Shown here: piece by piece, positions 50,670 through 63,315 of the stretch
Numbering within the stretch: the first letter of the stretch is position 1
Layout of the letters: each line of letters opens with the position of its first letter
From: Monosporascus cannonballus
Taxonomy: Eukaryota > Ascomycota > Sordariomycetes > Xylariales
NCBI GenBank assembly: GCA_004154925.1
Contig: QJNS01000066.1
Location: forward strand, 124,001 to 188,000
Reading direction: 5' to 3'
DNA length: 64,000 nt
The notes under the pieces: generated by a model
Seen by the model: the letters and a program-made list of their open reading frames with translations, nothing else
Databases searched by the model: none
Told to the model about the DNA's origin: nothing
Made by a program: the position numbers and the translations under genes

Positions 50670-53585
50670 TTAGAATTAAGATTTAAATAAATTTAATATT
50701 ATAATAACTTTAAAATTTAAAATATAAGAAATTAATAAATATAAAATATATATATTTATTATTTTCATAATTTAAATAATAATAATTTATATTAATAATT
50801 TATTATTCAAAATTAAAATATATTATTATTAATATAAATTCGTACAATATAAATTAAATAATAAATAAAATATTAATATATTTTATATTATAAGCTTTTT
50901 TAAATAATAATATTAAGTTAAGAATATTAATTAATATTTAAATATTATTTATTTTTATTTAATTTTAAATTAAAATTAAAAATTTAAATATTAAATTTAA
51001 TAATTTATAAATTAAATAAAATTTTTTTTAATTTTTATTATATTTAAAAAGTATAAAATTCCAAACTTTTATTTAAATAATAAAAAAAACATATTATTTT
51101 TATAAAAATTTATTTTCAAAAATTTAAATAAATTAAAATTTCGATAATATTTTAAAAATTTATAAATATATAAAAAATTATTATAATTAATAAAATCTTA
51201 TTATTATATAATTTATTTTATATTTTATTAATATATTAAAAATTTTAAATAAAATTATAATATTATTAAAATTATATTATAATATATTATTTTTAAAAAT
51301 TTTAAATAATAAATTTAAAATATTTATTTAATAATAAAAAATATGTTAATTTTTTTAATAAAATTAATAATAAATTTTTAATATTTAAAATTAAATTTAT
51401 ATTTAATTTATTATATATATTTTTTTAAAAAATATATAAATTATATTTTTAAAATATTATTTCTTAATTTATAATTATAATATTAAAATTATATTATATT
51501 ATTATATTATTTAAAAAATTTATATAATAATTATAATTATAATTAATTTAAATATTAAAAATTAATATATATATATAAATAAAATATTTAAAATATATAT
51601 TTTATTATTATTAATATATAATTTATTATATTAATAATTAAATATTTTATAATAAATATAATAATAAATATAAAAATAAATATTAAAATATAATATATAT
51701 AATTATATATATTTTTAAATATTTTTAAATATATTTTAATATATATATATATATATATATATTTAAGAAAAATTTTATAAATTAATATTAAAAATTATAA
51801 ATTAAAATTAAAATTTAATATATATAATATTAATATATTAATTTAATATTTAAAATAATATTTAAATTATTTATAATTTTATTTTAAATTATTTTAAAAT
51901 AATATATATTAAATATTAATTATAATAATTTTTAAAATAATTATAAAAATATTTATTATTATTAAATATTTTTATATTTATTTAAAATATAATTTAAAAT
52001 AATAAAAAATTAAATATATATTTAATTTTAATAATTTAATATATAATATATATTTTAATATATAATATAATATAATATATTTATTATAATATTTTAAAAA
52101 ATTTTATAAAATATAATTAATTTTATTATTTAAAATTATTTATATATTAAATTAAAATTAAATTATTATAATTTAATATTTATAATTAATTTATTTTAAA
52201 ATTAATAATAAATATATTAATTAAAAATAAAATTAAAAATTTTATATTTATATAAATTTTTTTATAATATATAATATTAAATTTTATAATTTTTAATAAT
52301 TTTTTATATTTATATATTAATTTAATATATAATATATATTTATATTATATAATAATAATAATAAATTTATTATAAAAATTTTATTTTAATATTATTATTT
52401 TATAAATATATAATATTATATATTTTAATTTAAAAATATATTATAAATATTTATAAATTTATATTAAAATTATTATAATATTATTATTATATATTTTAAA
52501 TTTAAATTTAAATTTTTATTATATATTTATTAATTATAATATTTATTAATAATTTAATATTAATTATTTTTTATTAATTTTTAATTTTAATATTATTTTA
52601 ATATTTTATTTTTTAATATTTTTATTAAATATTATTTTATTTAAAAAAACTTAAAATTAATATATTTTAAAATATTATATTAATATAATTTTAAAAATTA
52701 TTAATTTTATATAAATATATATTTTTTTAAAATTTTTTAAAATAATAATAATTAATTATATATTAATTTATATTTTTATATAATAATATATTTAAATTTT
52801 TTTAAAATTTTTATATATTTTATTATATTAATAAAAATAATAATAATTATAATATTAATAATAATAATAATAATAATTTTATATTTCATAATTATAAATA
52901 AATTTTGTATTATAATTTTTGTATATTTTTTAAATTAAAAAATAAATAAAATTATTTATAATTATATTTTAAATTATTTTTTATTAATTTATTATTAAAT
53001 AATTATTTTAAAATAATATAATAATATTATATATATATAAATATTATATATAATAAAATTATATATTTAATATATTTAATTAATAAATAATATATTAAAT
53101 TTTTAAATTTTTTAAAATATTTTATATTTAATATTTATTAATAAAAAATATTTATAATAAATAAAATATATTTAAAATTTTAATATTTTTAAATTTAAAT
53201 TTAATAAATATATAAAATAAATTTATTTTATTAATATATTAATTTATTATAAATTAATAAATATTATATTTTATATTAATTTATTAAATATATAAATATT
53301 ATTTTATAATATAATTTATATAATAAATATAATATTTAATATATTTAATTATAATAATTAATTTATAAATTTTTATAATAAAAAATTTATAAAATTAATT
53401 AAAAATATTAATATTAAAAAATATATAATTTAAATTTAAATAAAATATTATTATTATTTTTTAATTTTATATATATATTTTAAATTTTAATTTATTATTA
53501 ATCAAAAATATTTTTATTATATAAATATTAATAATATATATAAAAAAACTTATAAATATATATATTATTTTAAATTATATTATAA
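50670..53585. other. almost pure A/T core, about 2.9 kb
   Basis: Only a few dozen G or C bases in 2.9 kb. Bases 51768-52649 (882 bp) contain no G or C at all, and 52922-53502 (581 bp) again none. There is no coding capacity and no clear tandem period, apart from an (AT)n run at 51740-51761 and (AAT)n-like patches at about 52360 and 52850. Flanking RIP-type DNA still keeps CG dinucleotides; this core does not. Confidence 0.95.
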
Positions 53586-54342
53586 ATCTTTAAAAGTTTT
53601 TTAAATATTTTAAAATTAATATACCGTTTTTAATTTTTAATAATTTAAAATCTTTTTAATTTAAAATATTTATTTTAATTAATATTTTATATTTTTAATA
53701 ATAAAATATTAATATATTAATTTCGATAAATATAAAACGAAATCGTTATTTTGTTAATAAAATAAAATCGGTATTTTTTTTAAAAAAAATACGGTTTAAT
53801 ATTTTAAATATAAAAATGCTTTTTTTAATTTCGCTTATATTATATGTTCTTTTACATAATTTAAAAATATATAAATTATAATAATTAATTATTTATAAAA
53901 TTTTTTAAAAAACATATTTTGAATATAAAATTATTAAATATGAAAATTAAATTTAATTATTATAATTATAATTACCCGAAATTATTAATTTATAAATGTA
54001 AATATATATATATATTAATTAATACATTAATTTTTAAAAAACTATTATGTATATATTTATTTATAATCCGTATTATATTAATTAATTACCTTTATCGAAT
54101 TTATTAGAAAATATTCATATTTAAATACATTAATTTAAATTTTAGTTTTATAATCGCTATTTTCTTTTATATTTTGCGGTTTTTAAGTTTTTCGAATTTT
54201 TAAACCTTTTTCTTTTACCGAATTTGCTAAAAATGGTTTTCCCAATTGTATAATATTTAAACGGTTTTATAATTAATTAATTTATATAAATTTTATATTT
54301 GCTTAAGGCAATTTTAAACTGTACCTAAATTTCTTTTACAAT
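53586..54342. other. AT-rich RIP-like DNA between A/T core and LTR element
   Basis: G and C return, mostly as CG. The open frame 53919-54107 is low-complexity and not supported. Nothing recognised. Confidence 0.4.
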
Positions 54343-54347
54343 ATTAT

Positions 54348-54538
54348 TGTTACGGGCTAAAACGTATAGGGCAGCTCGGGCTTACGAAACGAGCTCCTTA
54401 GCCCCAGCTCACCCATATATACATAAAAAGTAACTACTTCGCGAATAGCTAATTATTTCTCCCCTTTTCTTTTTTTTCTTAAATATAAACCTTTGTTAAG
54501 CCGTACTTCCGTTTAACTTACGTATCTTACCCGTTATA
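54348..54538 (+). repeat. 5' LTR, third gypsy family
   Basis: 191 bp, starts TGTTACGGGC and ends CCGTTATA (CA end mutated). It aligns along its whole length with 60208-60397, and most differences are C/T or G/A. Confidence 0.9.
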
Positions 54539-56839
54539 TATATTTAAGATTATAACTTATTACAGCTTTTAAAATGCTAAATAAAAACGAACCGTTTTTT
54601 AAAAATAATCTGGTTACCGATAATAAGTTAAAAATAATCTTATAACGAAATAATTACGAAGTAATATAGTTGACGAAGCCATAAATAGGTTTACGATATT
54701 AATTTCGTTCGGAATTATTAAGAAAGATTTATAATATTAATCGTTTATAAATATGTTTTAAAAGCTTAATATATAGTAAAAAAAGTTTACCAAATTAATT
54801 TTCAACTATAACGAAACGATAAATAGTTTATTTGACCGGATAACGAAAATAAAAAAAAATATATTTTTTGACGAAAATAAAAGAAAAAAGCCCTTATAAA
54901 ACAGTACCCGCTTTGCCAAAAACTTATGATAAACTTATTACTTAATAATATATTCGGAAAAGCGATTCGTAAAGTTATAAAATGGCTGTCGTAAAACGGA
55001 AAATAAAAAACGTTTTATTTATTTTTCGATATATTTCGTAGAAAAATAAAAAAACCGATTTATATTTAGCTTTTTTATAATAACTTATTTAAATATTATG
55101 ATATTTATATTTACTAAAAAAAATTACGATTTAATTATTAATTCGAAATAAAAGGATTAAGACAGAATTTCGACGTCGATAATTTCTTTTTTTATATAAA
55201 AAAGTAATTCGAAAACAAATAAGCGGTATAGTCCATTAAAAAAGAAATTATAATATATAAAATAAAATAATAAATAACGGTTTTAAAATTATTTACTAGA
55301 TTTTAAGCTTAGGTTAACCGAATATAAAGGCCTAACGTAACCTTTAATAACTAAGGTAATTTTCTTAAACGCCGGTATTGATACGTAATTTCGTAACGTA
55401 TTAATTACGAAAAATATACCTTATAATAATTATAACCGTTAGATATATAAAGTAAAAAAGGTAATTATTTACTTAAAAGCCTTTTCCGATTATTATATAA
55501 ATAAAAAAAACGATAACCTGGTATTTCGATAAAAAAAGCGGAACGGCTAATTAATAATAATACGTTAATTAAATTATTAAACTAGCTTAAATAATAAATA
55601 TTTAAAAAGATATATTTATAACGAACGTCGTATAATTAATTACGATAATTTCGAAATTTGTGAATTAATAACGGGATAATTAAAAAAACTGATCCGGGAA
55701 TAATTCGGAATAAGGTTCGAATAACCGGCCTTATACGAAATAATTTTCCGATAACTAAATAAAAATTCGGAAACGGAAAAAATAATATTTCCGTTACGCC
55801 GTTAAGAATTATTTAAATAAGGAATGCCTTAAATACAAACCCGTAAAATTGCTTTATCCGGCTAAGACGGAAATTACGATAACGAACTTACGAGATACCG
55901 TTCATGGAAATAATAATTCGGATAACAAAAATTTAAAAAAATAACCTTTATTAAATGTGATTGGCAAAAGAAAAACGTAATAAAAAATTACAAAAAATTA
56001 ATAATAAATTAAATAATATTTTTTATATTGAATATTTTAATTAATAATACTATATATATATATATATATTAATTAATAATAAATATATTAATTAATAATA
56101 AATATATTTATTATTCCGCGTTTAAGTAACGGCTAATTTGGTGGTTAAAGTTATATCGCATATTTATTATATTTCGTTTGTTAGAATTAACGAAAAATTA
56201 TAAATTTTTAATAACCGCAATCAGAAAAATTATTTACATTAATATAAACTTAAACGGCCGCTTAAAATAAATTTAAAGATATGTAATTAAAAATTTATTT
56301 TACTTTTTTATTTTAAAAAAACTTTAAATAAAATATAATAATATTATATACGAAGCAAAATAACGGTTTATTCGTTTTGCAAATAATATTACCGTGTTAA
56401 TATTGCGCGAAAAAAAAATAATTTAATAAGGAACTTAAAACAGCTTAAAGGGGCGCTTATAAAAATACAAAAAAGTCCGCTTAATAAGAGTTATAACCTT
56501 TGCGGCGATAATGCGACAAAATCATTATAAAAAATAAAATATAATTATTCGTAATTTTTATAAAAAATATTAATAAGGTTTTAAAGGTAAAACCGTAATT
56601 AACCTTCAAAAATACAACGGAACATTTTTTAAGAAAATAGGGCAATTCCGAAACCTTTTTATAAATAATAAAAATTCGTTATGATTACCTTATTGTAATA
56701 ATAATAACGTAACGATAAACCTGAAAAAAATATTTTAAATTAAAAAAAAGTAATTTTATAAGGATTTTTAAACGGGATATTAAAACAGGAATTATTAATT
56801 TCTTGCAAAACATTTATAAACTTATTTAATAAAAATTAA

Positions 56840-57000
56840 ATTAGGATTAATAGTTTTTCCGTAAATACCTCGGTATTATGCGTAAAGAAATTTAACGGGG
56901 GTTTACGGTTTTATATAGATTATAAGAAATTAAATAAGATTATAAAATAAAATTGTTATTTTTTCTCGTTAATAAAGGAAACGTTACGAACCTTATTATA
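56840..57000 (+). pseudogene. reverse transcriptase fragment of gypsy pol
   Basis: The plus-strand translation reads VLCVKKFNGGLRFYIDYKKL followed by NKIIK, a stop and NCYFFSLIKET. This is the Ty3/gypsy RT opening block (VLFVKKKDGxLRxCVDYRxLNxITxKNRYPLPLI). The stop sits where a Lys/Gln-type residue is expected. It gives the element's orientation. Confidence 0.85.
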
Positions 57001-57760
57001 AATCCGGTAATTTACGAAATTCGATATTTAAACGGCCGTTTATTAATTACGTATCTGCTAAAAAAACGAATAAAAAATTGTATTCGGTATACGTTTCGGG
57101 TTTTTCGAATAGCTGGTATATTTATTCTGCTTTAGCGGTAAATCAGCTGCTTTTTAACGTTATATTAATATTACGTTAAAACCTTATTTTAATGGTTTTT
57201 TTTATATATATAAAAAATATATTAATTTATTTGTTCGGCTTTTAAACTAATTATATAGTTGAAATTAAGTAAATATTCCGTTATTTAGCGGAAATAAAAT
57301 TAAAGTCAAACCCGGATAAATACGAATTCGTAATCTAGGAAACGAAATATTTAAAATCTATGGTCGAAATAAACAAAGCCTAAAAATTAATCCCAAAAAT
57401 ATAACCGTTATTCGAAAATAAAAGGTTTTTATTAACGTAAAAAGGATTAAAAATCTTTTCGGGTTCGTTAATTTTTACTAAACCTTTATAAAAGAGCTTT
57501 AACGAAATAACGGCTTTTTTTTACGATTAATTAAAAACACCTTTTTTTTCCGTTAGAAAAAAGAAAATCAATAAGTTTTCGACCGATTTAAAAACTCTTT
57601 TATTATAACGTTTATTTTTACGTATTAAAATCCGAAAAAAAACGTTAATAAAAGTAAATTATTCCGGATAAGTAATTAAAAAATACCTACTTTAATTTGA
57701 TTTATTAAGGCGTTTGTAACTAATAACGTATTTCTTAAGAACATTATCGTTCATTAAATA

Positions 57761-57960
57761 TAATTACGAAATATATAACAAAAAGCTGTTAATTATCGTT
57801 AAAACATTAATGGAATAAAAAAAAGGAATTTAAAAGGCTAATTAACGTTTTTATAATTTTAATAAATTATGCGAAGTTTTAATATTTTATAAATACTCGT
57901 AAATTTATTAAAAGGTAAATTCGATAAGCTAGTTTCTTATCCGCCTTTAATTTTATACTT
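57761..57960 (+). pseudogene. RNase H fragment of gypsy pol
   Basis: Translation shows YEIYNKKLLIIVKTLME, a stop, KKEFKRLI and then FLSAFNFILK. It matches the family pattern YxxxxKELLAIVxALxEWRHYLEG ... AEFLSxFNFxI, in which TGG has become a stop. Confidence 0.78.
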
Positions 57961-58419
57961 AAATATTATTTTGGCAAATTAATAAATTGGCAAATTAATC
58001 CGATACTATATTTCGTAAGTTAATAAACGTATTTCGCGGCAAAAGAAATTTTAAGTTTAAAAAGAAAATAACCCCGTTAATTAAAAAAGAATAATTATTT
58101 AACGAACCGATACGGATTTAGAAAATTTTAATAACCGTAATTTATCTAAAGCAAAAAAAAAACGAATAACCGGTTATACTTTTTGATAAAAAAATATTTT
58201 TCGAAAAAGTCTTTTAAGAAATATAGGATTTAAAAGTTATTAAAAATAAAATATTAAATATGGCGTATACCGCCGTAACTCAAATATTACGTAATTTTCC
58301 TCCAATTAGAAATACAATAAAGGTTTCTATAATGAAATATTTTTTCGACCTTAAGAATCTTTTATAATTTAAAAACTAGATTTAGGTCCTTATTTAAAAG
58401 CCGTTCCGGACCTTATTAA

Positions 58420-58950
58420 TTTAACGAATATATAATTTCAATATTACAGATTACTTAAGAAAAAATATTACATTAAAAATATTAATCCGTAATTATTATT
58501 AGCCGAAATAAGTTTAAAATATTTGTTATTTCTGCCGTAATTACGACGTATATAACAGATTATATGTATGGAAAAAAACGAAAAAAGGTTATTACGGCCC
58601 TTACTTATTTAAAACCAATTTTATATAGATTTTTCGATAAATTTTATAGTCGATTTATCGGCAAAATAAAAAAGAGATTTTCGTTTTTTTATAATATTTT
58701 CCGATTATTTAATAAAAACGGTTATCTTAAAGCCGATATTTAATATGGATATAAAAACGTACGTGTAATATTTTATTATTTATTATTAAAAATATTACGG
58801 TTTCCTTAAAAAATTAATATTCGATTAAGGAAATAATTAAACGAACAAATTCTGGACTTATTATGCGACTTAATAAATATATACTAATAGCTTAATATAT
58901 TTTTTATTTCTAAACGAACGGAATTACGAAAAAAGTTAATTAAGAAATTT
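58420..58950 (+). pseudogene. integrase remnant of gypsy pol
   Basis: Segments such as LRKNITLKILIRNYY, followed further on by a KKRFFVFYNIFRLFNKNGY-like stretch, echo the integrase zinc-binding and catalytic-core openings of Ty3/gypsy elements. They are heavily broken and partly shifted in frame, so boundaries are approximate. Confidence 0.5.
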
Positions 58951-59577
58951 TCGCGTATTTCCGTTATTTTATAAATTACGTATAATATAACTAAGCCGAA
59001 CTTTTACTGGCAGCATAACTGGCTTTTAACGGCTGGATTTCCTTTTTAAAAATAAGTTTATTTTTTAAATTTACGGGTACGATATAAAACTTATTAATCA
59101 GAGACCGGTAACCTCTTAATTTTATTAAGAAATTACCAAAAATACGAAATTCTTATAAATTATTATGGCGTTAATATAGGTCCGGATGAAGTAATTAATT
59201 AACGTCTTTAAAAAATAAATATGACGTTTTGAAATAAAAGATTTAATATAATTAAACCTGCAAAACGTAATTATTTGGTAATTATTTAAACAAATATTTT
59301 AAATATGCGCTAAATATAAGGTTACCGTAATTACGCCCTAAAATACCGCAAAGTTAAACGTGTTATCAGGGATATTGTAACGAACCTGTCATACATCCAC
59401 CTGGAGGTATAAGCAGTATCCGAAAAAGGTCTTGATTTGCAGGTAACAATAGGGCGAAGAATGATTTAATATATTCGTTAAGGAAATTTCAAGGTATTCC
59501 TCTCTTAATCAGAAAACGGTACAGTTGCCTTTGGCTAAGAGCTTAAATTAATAACTAAGGAGCGAAAAATTAAGTAG

Positions 59578-59815
59578 ATGGCTATCTATATAGGAAACCC
59601 AAACCTTATATATCCTTCTTATCCTTTATGTCTTTCATGGTCTCTGGGGATCTCGAAAGACCATGGTATCTGTCGTTTACGAGTCTCTTGGTATCTCTGG
59701 AGATTGACAGAAACCCGAGGTTTATCCGATGGAAGGTGGAGATCCCGAGCGTCTCCAACTTCCTGGGCCTCCTTTGGGCCTAGTGGAGTCCCTTTTGAAC
59801 GTAACAGATATATCC
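59578..59815. other. unmutated, GC-balanced patch inside the RIP-decayed element
   Basis: About 240 bp of normal composition with an 83-codon open frame (59578-59829, +; start MAIYIGNPNLIYPSYPLCLS), surrounded by AT-rich decayed sequence. The product is unrecognised. No flanking duplication or inverted ends were identified, so whether it is an insertion or a segment that escaped mutation is open. Confidence 0.5.
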
Positions 59816-60207
59816 GAAATTTAACGTAAACTTTTTAAAGATTAATAACAAAAAATCCGTTATTTAGCTAAATTTTAAACAATAATTAACCGATACCGAT
59901 ATTATTAAAAAAAAGAAAAGGAATATATAATAAAATGCATATTAAGGGCCGAAAACTGGTACGTAGGCCGCGGTCGCCGAAAAAAGTTATTCGTAAAATG
60001 AGCAAATTACGTTAAATTAATACGGGAATTACGTAATAATTTCGAAAATATAGTTACCCTTAATAATTTCAAAAAGTTATTCGGAAATAAAAACGGGGTC
60101 GGCGAAAACGTAAGGGTATAAATAAGGATAAAAGGAAAAAGGTATAAGTAAAGCCGCCGCCGCCTTGCCGTAACTTCGTTATTTCTTAAGGGCGAAAAAA
60201 GTGGTAA

Positions 60208-60397
60208 TATTATAAACTAAAGCTTATAAGGCAGTTCGGGTTTACGGAACGAGCCTTTTAGCCCGAGTTTACCTATATGTATATAGGGAGCAGCCACCTT
60301 ATTGGTAGTTAGCTGTTTCTTCCCTTCTCTTCTTACTTTAAATATAAACCTTTGTTGGGCCGTGCCTCCGTTCAATCTACGCATCGTGCCCGTCACA
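60208..60397 (+). repeat. 3' LTR, third gypsy family
   Basis: 190 bp, partner of 54348-54538. It starts TATTATAAAC and ends CCCGTCACA, with the CA end intact. Its 3' two-thirds are much less mutated than the 5' LTR. Confidence 0.9.
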
Positions 60398-60402
60398 ATT
60401 AC

Positions 60403-62201
60403 TGTTATAATTACTATAAAAACATATATATAATTCCTTTTTATATTAATTTTACCGTCTATTATAATAATATAAACGTATAAAAACTTTTCATATTTTC
60501 GATTTTAAGTTAGATGTTGTTCTTTATTTCTATAAATTGAGATAACGATTAAAAGATAAATATTACTGCGGTTACAATTATTCAAATACTTGTATTTTTC
60601 TTCTAGGTTTATATTTTTAGAAACTAATATAATGACTGCTTCAGGTTTATTATTAATATTTTTAATTTAAAAAATAACTATTCAAGTTCTAGGTAATTTA
60701 AAAAACAAATCATTTATTCGGTTTCCGAATTTAGCTTTAAGTAATAATAAAATAATTAAATAACATTTCAATTCCATTAAATATATATTTTCGAAAATGT
60801 TCGTTAATTTCCTTTCTGTTTTATGTCGATTAAATTCTCTGTATTATGGTTAATTATATTTAATTTGTTTTTAGATTTCGTTTTCTCAAAGTATTTTTAT
60901 ATTTTACATTTTAAATTAGGAATACTTTTATAGATTAAAAATCTCCGATTAAAATTAGATTTATTTGTAACTTCCTTTATTTTCAAATTTTAACCTTTTG
61001 ATTAATTATTTAATGAATTTCTTTTTAAAATATTTTTAAAAGTCTCTAAACTGGTAGAGTCGTTATATTTAATATTTTACGTATTAAATATATTACTAAT
61101 AAAATTTTTGATTTTTTTTTTAAAATATATAGCTAAGATTATATAACGTAATAGAAATTCTGTTATTAATAATTTAATGCAACGTTTTCCTTCTCTCTCT
61201 TAAATAAATAAAAAGTATCTTTATTATATATAACATTATAGGTAATAATTATTTTTACGAAATTTCAATACCTATATTTGGTTAATATTTATAATCGGAT
61301 ATATTACTAAATAACCGATATAAGTGTTTAATTTAATTTTGAACATTTAATTATATATCCTATTTCATTACCTTTTCGCTATCGAATCTATTTATATCTT
61401 ATATTCAAAAATCTCAAATTAATCCAGTTTACAATTTGTCGTTATTGCGTTTACAATAGCCGTATTATATTAACGAAATTATTATTTAAATTGATTAACA
61501 AATTTATCCGTTAATAAAAATAAATCTTATACGTAATTTAAGTTTAGATTTTAAACCTACGTTATTCTTTTAATAATTTTAAGTTTAAAATATTTTTACA
61601 AACTTATGTCGAATTTTATGATAAAAATGTTATTAATTACATTTTAATATATTTCTTGGTTCCTTTTTACAAATTTCTTTATATATACCGAAAAATGTTT
61701 TAAGTTAATAACTTCTTTAATATATTATATATTGCAATTCGTTAACCTATATATGACACCTATTTTTATATAGATATTAAACTGAATATAATACATTAGA
61801 AATTTATATTATTGACGTATTTAATTTTCGGAAGCCGTAGCAATACGTAATATTATTTTTAAAAAACGTATAATATAAAAATAGATGTAAACGTCTTGTT
61901 TTATTTATTTTGATTTACTAAAAGGTAGCGCAATTTATATTAATATAAAAAGATTTTAAAATATTTCCACATAATATAAGAGAAAAATTTAAAATTAAGC
62001 GATTTAATACACGTTTTAAAATTACTTAAAAAAGGTGGATAAAAATATAATCTATATATAGTCGACATACCTTATTTTTAATAATGTCATTTTTAACATT
62101 TTAAATAAATAATTTTCAATGTATAAAAATTAAATACTGAATTGACGTCGAGGGAGAATTGGTCTTAATCAGTGCGAGTAATCATTTTATGTCACGATAC
62201 G
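60403..62201. other. AT-rich RIP-like stretch, unclassified
   Basis: No LTR pair, open frame or pol motif was recognised on either strand. Probably older decayed repeat DNA. Confidence 0.45.
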
Positions 62202-62551
62202 TGTAACGGCTAGGGGGTTTAACCAACTATTAAACCTTAGTAGTACGTGTTTATGTTAACAGGAATATCATGAAAATCTAAGCAACAAATATAGTAATCG
62301 TATTACGTCTCGCAATTCTAAGGGTACTTTAGGTAACGATATTATATTGCAAGCTAAAATTATCTAAAATATGGAATTAATAAATATATATATTTTATTC
62401 CTATTTGCTGGATTACAACCAATAAATTGGTAATCCGGCTTACTGGCTTACCACCAGTAAGTTAATAATTTATTACGTAACCTGCCCTATGGTGCACTTG
62501 TAGTTAGGTTACGACAAACTGTTTTTGGAAACTATGGTTCGTTAAACCATA
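62202..62551 (-). repeat. solo LTR of the first gypsy group
   Basis: 350 bp. On the minus strand it begins TATGGTTTAACGAACC and ends CTAGCCGTTACA. Both sides carry ATACG (62197-62201 and 62552-62556), a perfect 5-bp duplication, and no internal region follows. It is closest to the LTR at 5565-5915. It is the usual product of recombination between two LTRs. Confidence 0.85.
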
Positions 62552-62630
62552 ATACGATCTTCGTTTTCCACAAATCTTGTTCTCAAAACAATTTTTTTTC
62601 GGTAAACTTTCTATATTTATTAAACATATG

Positions 62631-62818
62631 TGTAAAAGGCTTCACTTAATCAGTCTGCAATCAGTTGCCAATAAGAGTTTATTTTCTAGCTAAAGAGAAA
62701 AAAAAGGGAAGATAAAAATGAAGTTATGTGTATTCGCATATAAGGCGCTGCGCTAATGTTATTTGGTACCGGCGTTTATCCGGTGCTCTATAATAAGGTT
62801 CCATATAACCTTATTATA
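62631..62818 (-). repeat. 3' LTR, second gypsy family, right-edge copy
   Basis: 188 bp, starts TGTAAAAGGCTTCAC. It aligns to 32509-32696 and 39241-39427 along its whole length. Confidence 0.88.
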
Positions 62819-63129
62819 TTACTTTTTACCTTTTCCAAAACAGGTTAACGTATTACAAGATTAATAATTACGTTAATACTTAACTTTTAATTGGTCGGAA
62901 ATTCAGAAATTATTAACTTCCGAACCAGGTTTAAACTAAATAATTAATTATGGGTTAATTATGCGTTAAGTAAGCCTATATATAAAAACGCGCTTATATT
63001 TTTACTTATTTCAATTTTTTATAATAAAAATTTAATTTGGTAAATTAATTTTTTATATTTATTATAATATTTTTATACGTTATATCGTAATGGTTTAAAA
63101 ATTAATTAATACGTTATAACGTTGCGAAA

Positions 63130-63315
63130 ATGCCCCGCAAAAAGGACGTTTCTATATTTTCGGGCCCTTTTAATAAATCGGAATCCGCCAAAACTTTTTG
63201 TAAATTACGTATTTGCATTATTTTAAACGAATATCCTATCCGTATTTGTAATATATTTTGCTTTATTTATATAACTTATTTTGTCGAATACCCGGATGCG
63301 TTTTGTTTAAATTAA
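63130..63315 (+). other. short open frame conserved with the 33018 copy
   Basis: A 61-codon frame starting MPRKKDVSIFSGPFNKSESA, with start and stop collinear with 33018-33203. It is antisense to the pol of this family. No domain recognised; it may be chance or the shadow of a minus-strand frame ending in FLRGIFATL plus stop. Confidence 0.3.

Larger units (their letters stand above)
54348..60397 (+). mobile_element. complete Ty3/gypsy LTR retrotransposon, third family, plus strand
   Basis: 6.05 kb with 191/190-bp LTRs, flanked by ATTAT (54343-54347) and ATTAC (60398-60402), one C-to-T apart. In order on the plus strand it shows RT (about 56840-57000), RNase H (about 57761-57960), integrase (about 58420-58950) and a purine-rich tract (AGGGCGAAAAAAGTGG, about 60189-60204) just before the 3' LTR. 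The gag region would be about 54550-56100, unreadable. Stops from RIP make it inactive. It contains an unusually intact patch at 59578-59815. Confidence 0.9.

Noticed and set aside
50670..53585. Mitochondrial DNA insertion or replication origin
   Set aside because: No mitochondrial gene, tRNA or GC cluster is present; extreme A/T alone does not support either.
50670..53585. Centromere
   Set aside because: Possible, but sequence alone cannot show it; kept only as a hypothesis in the findings.
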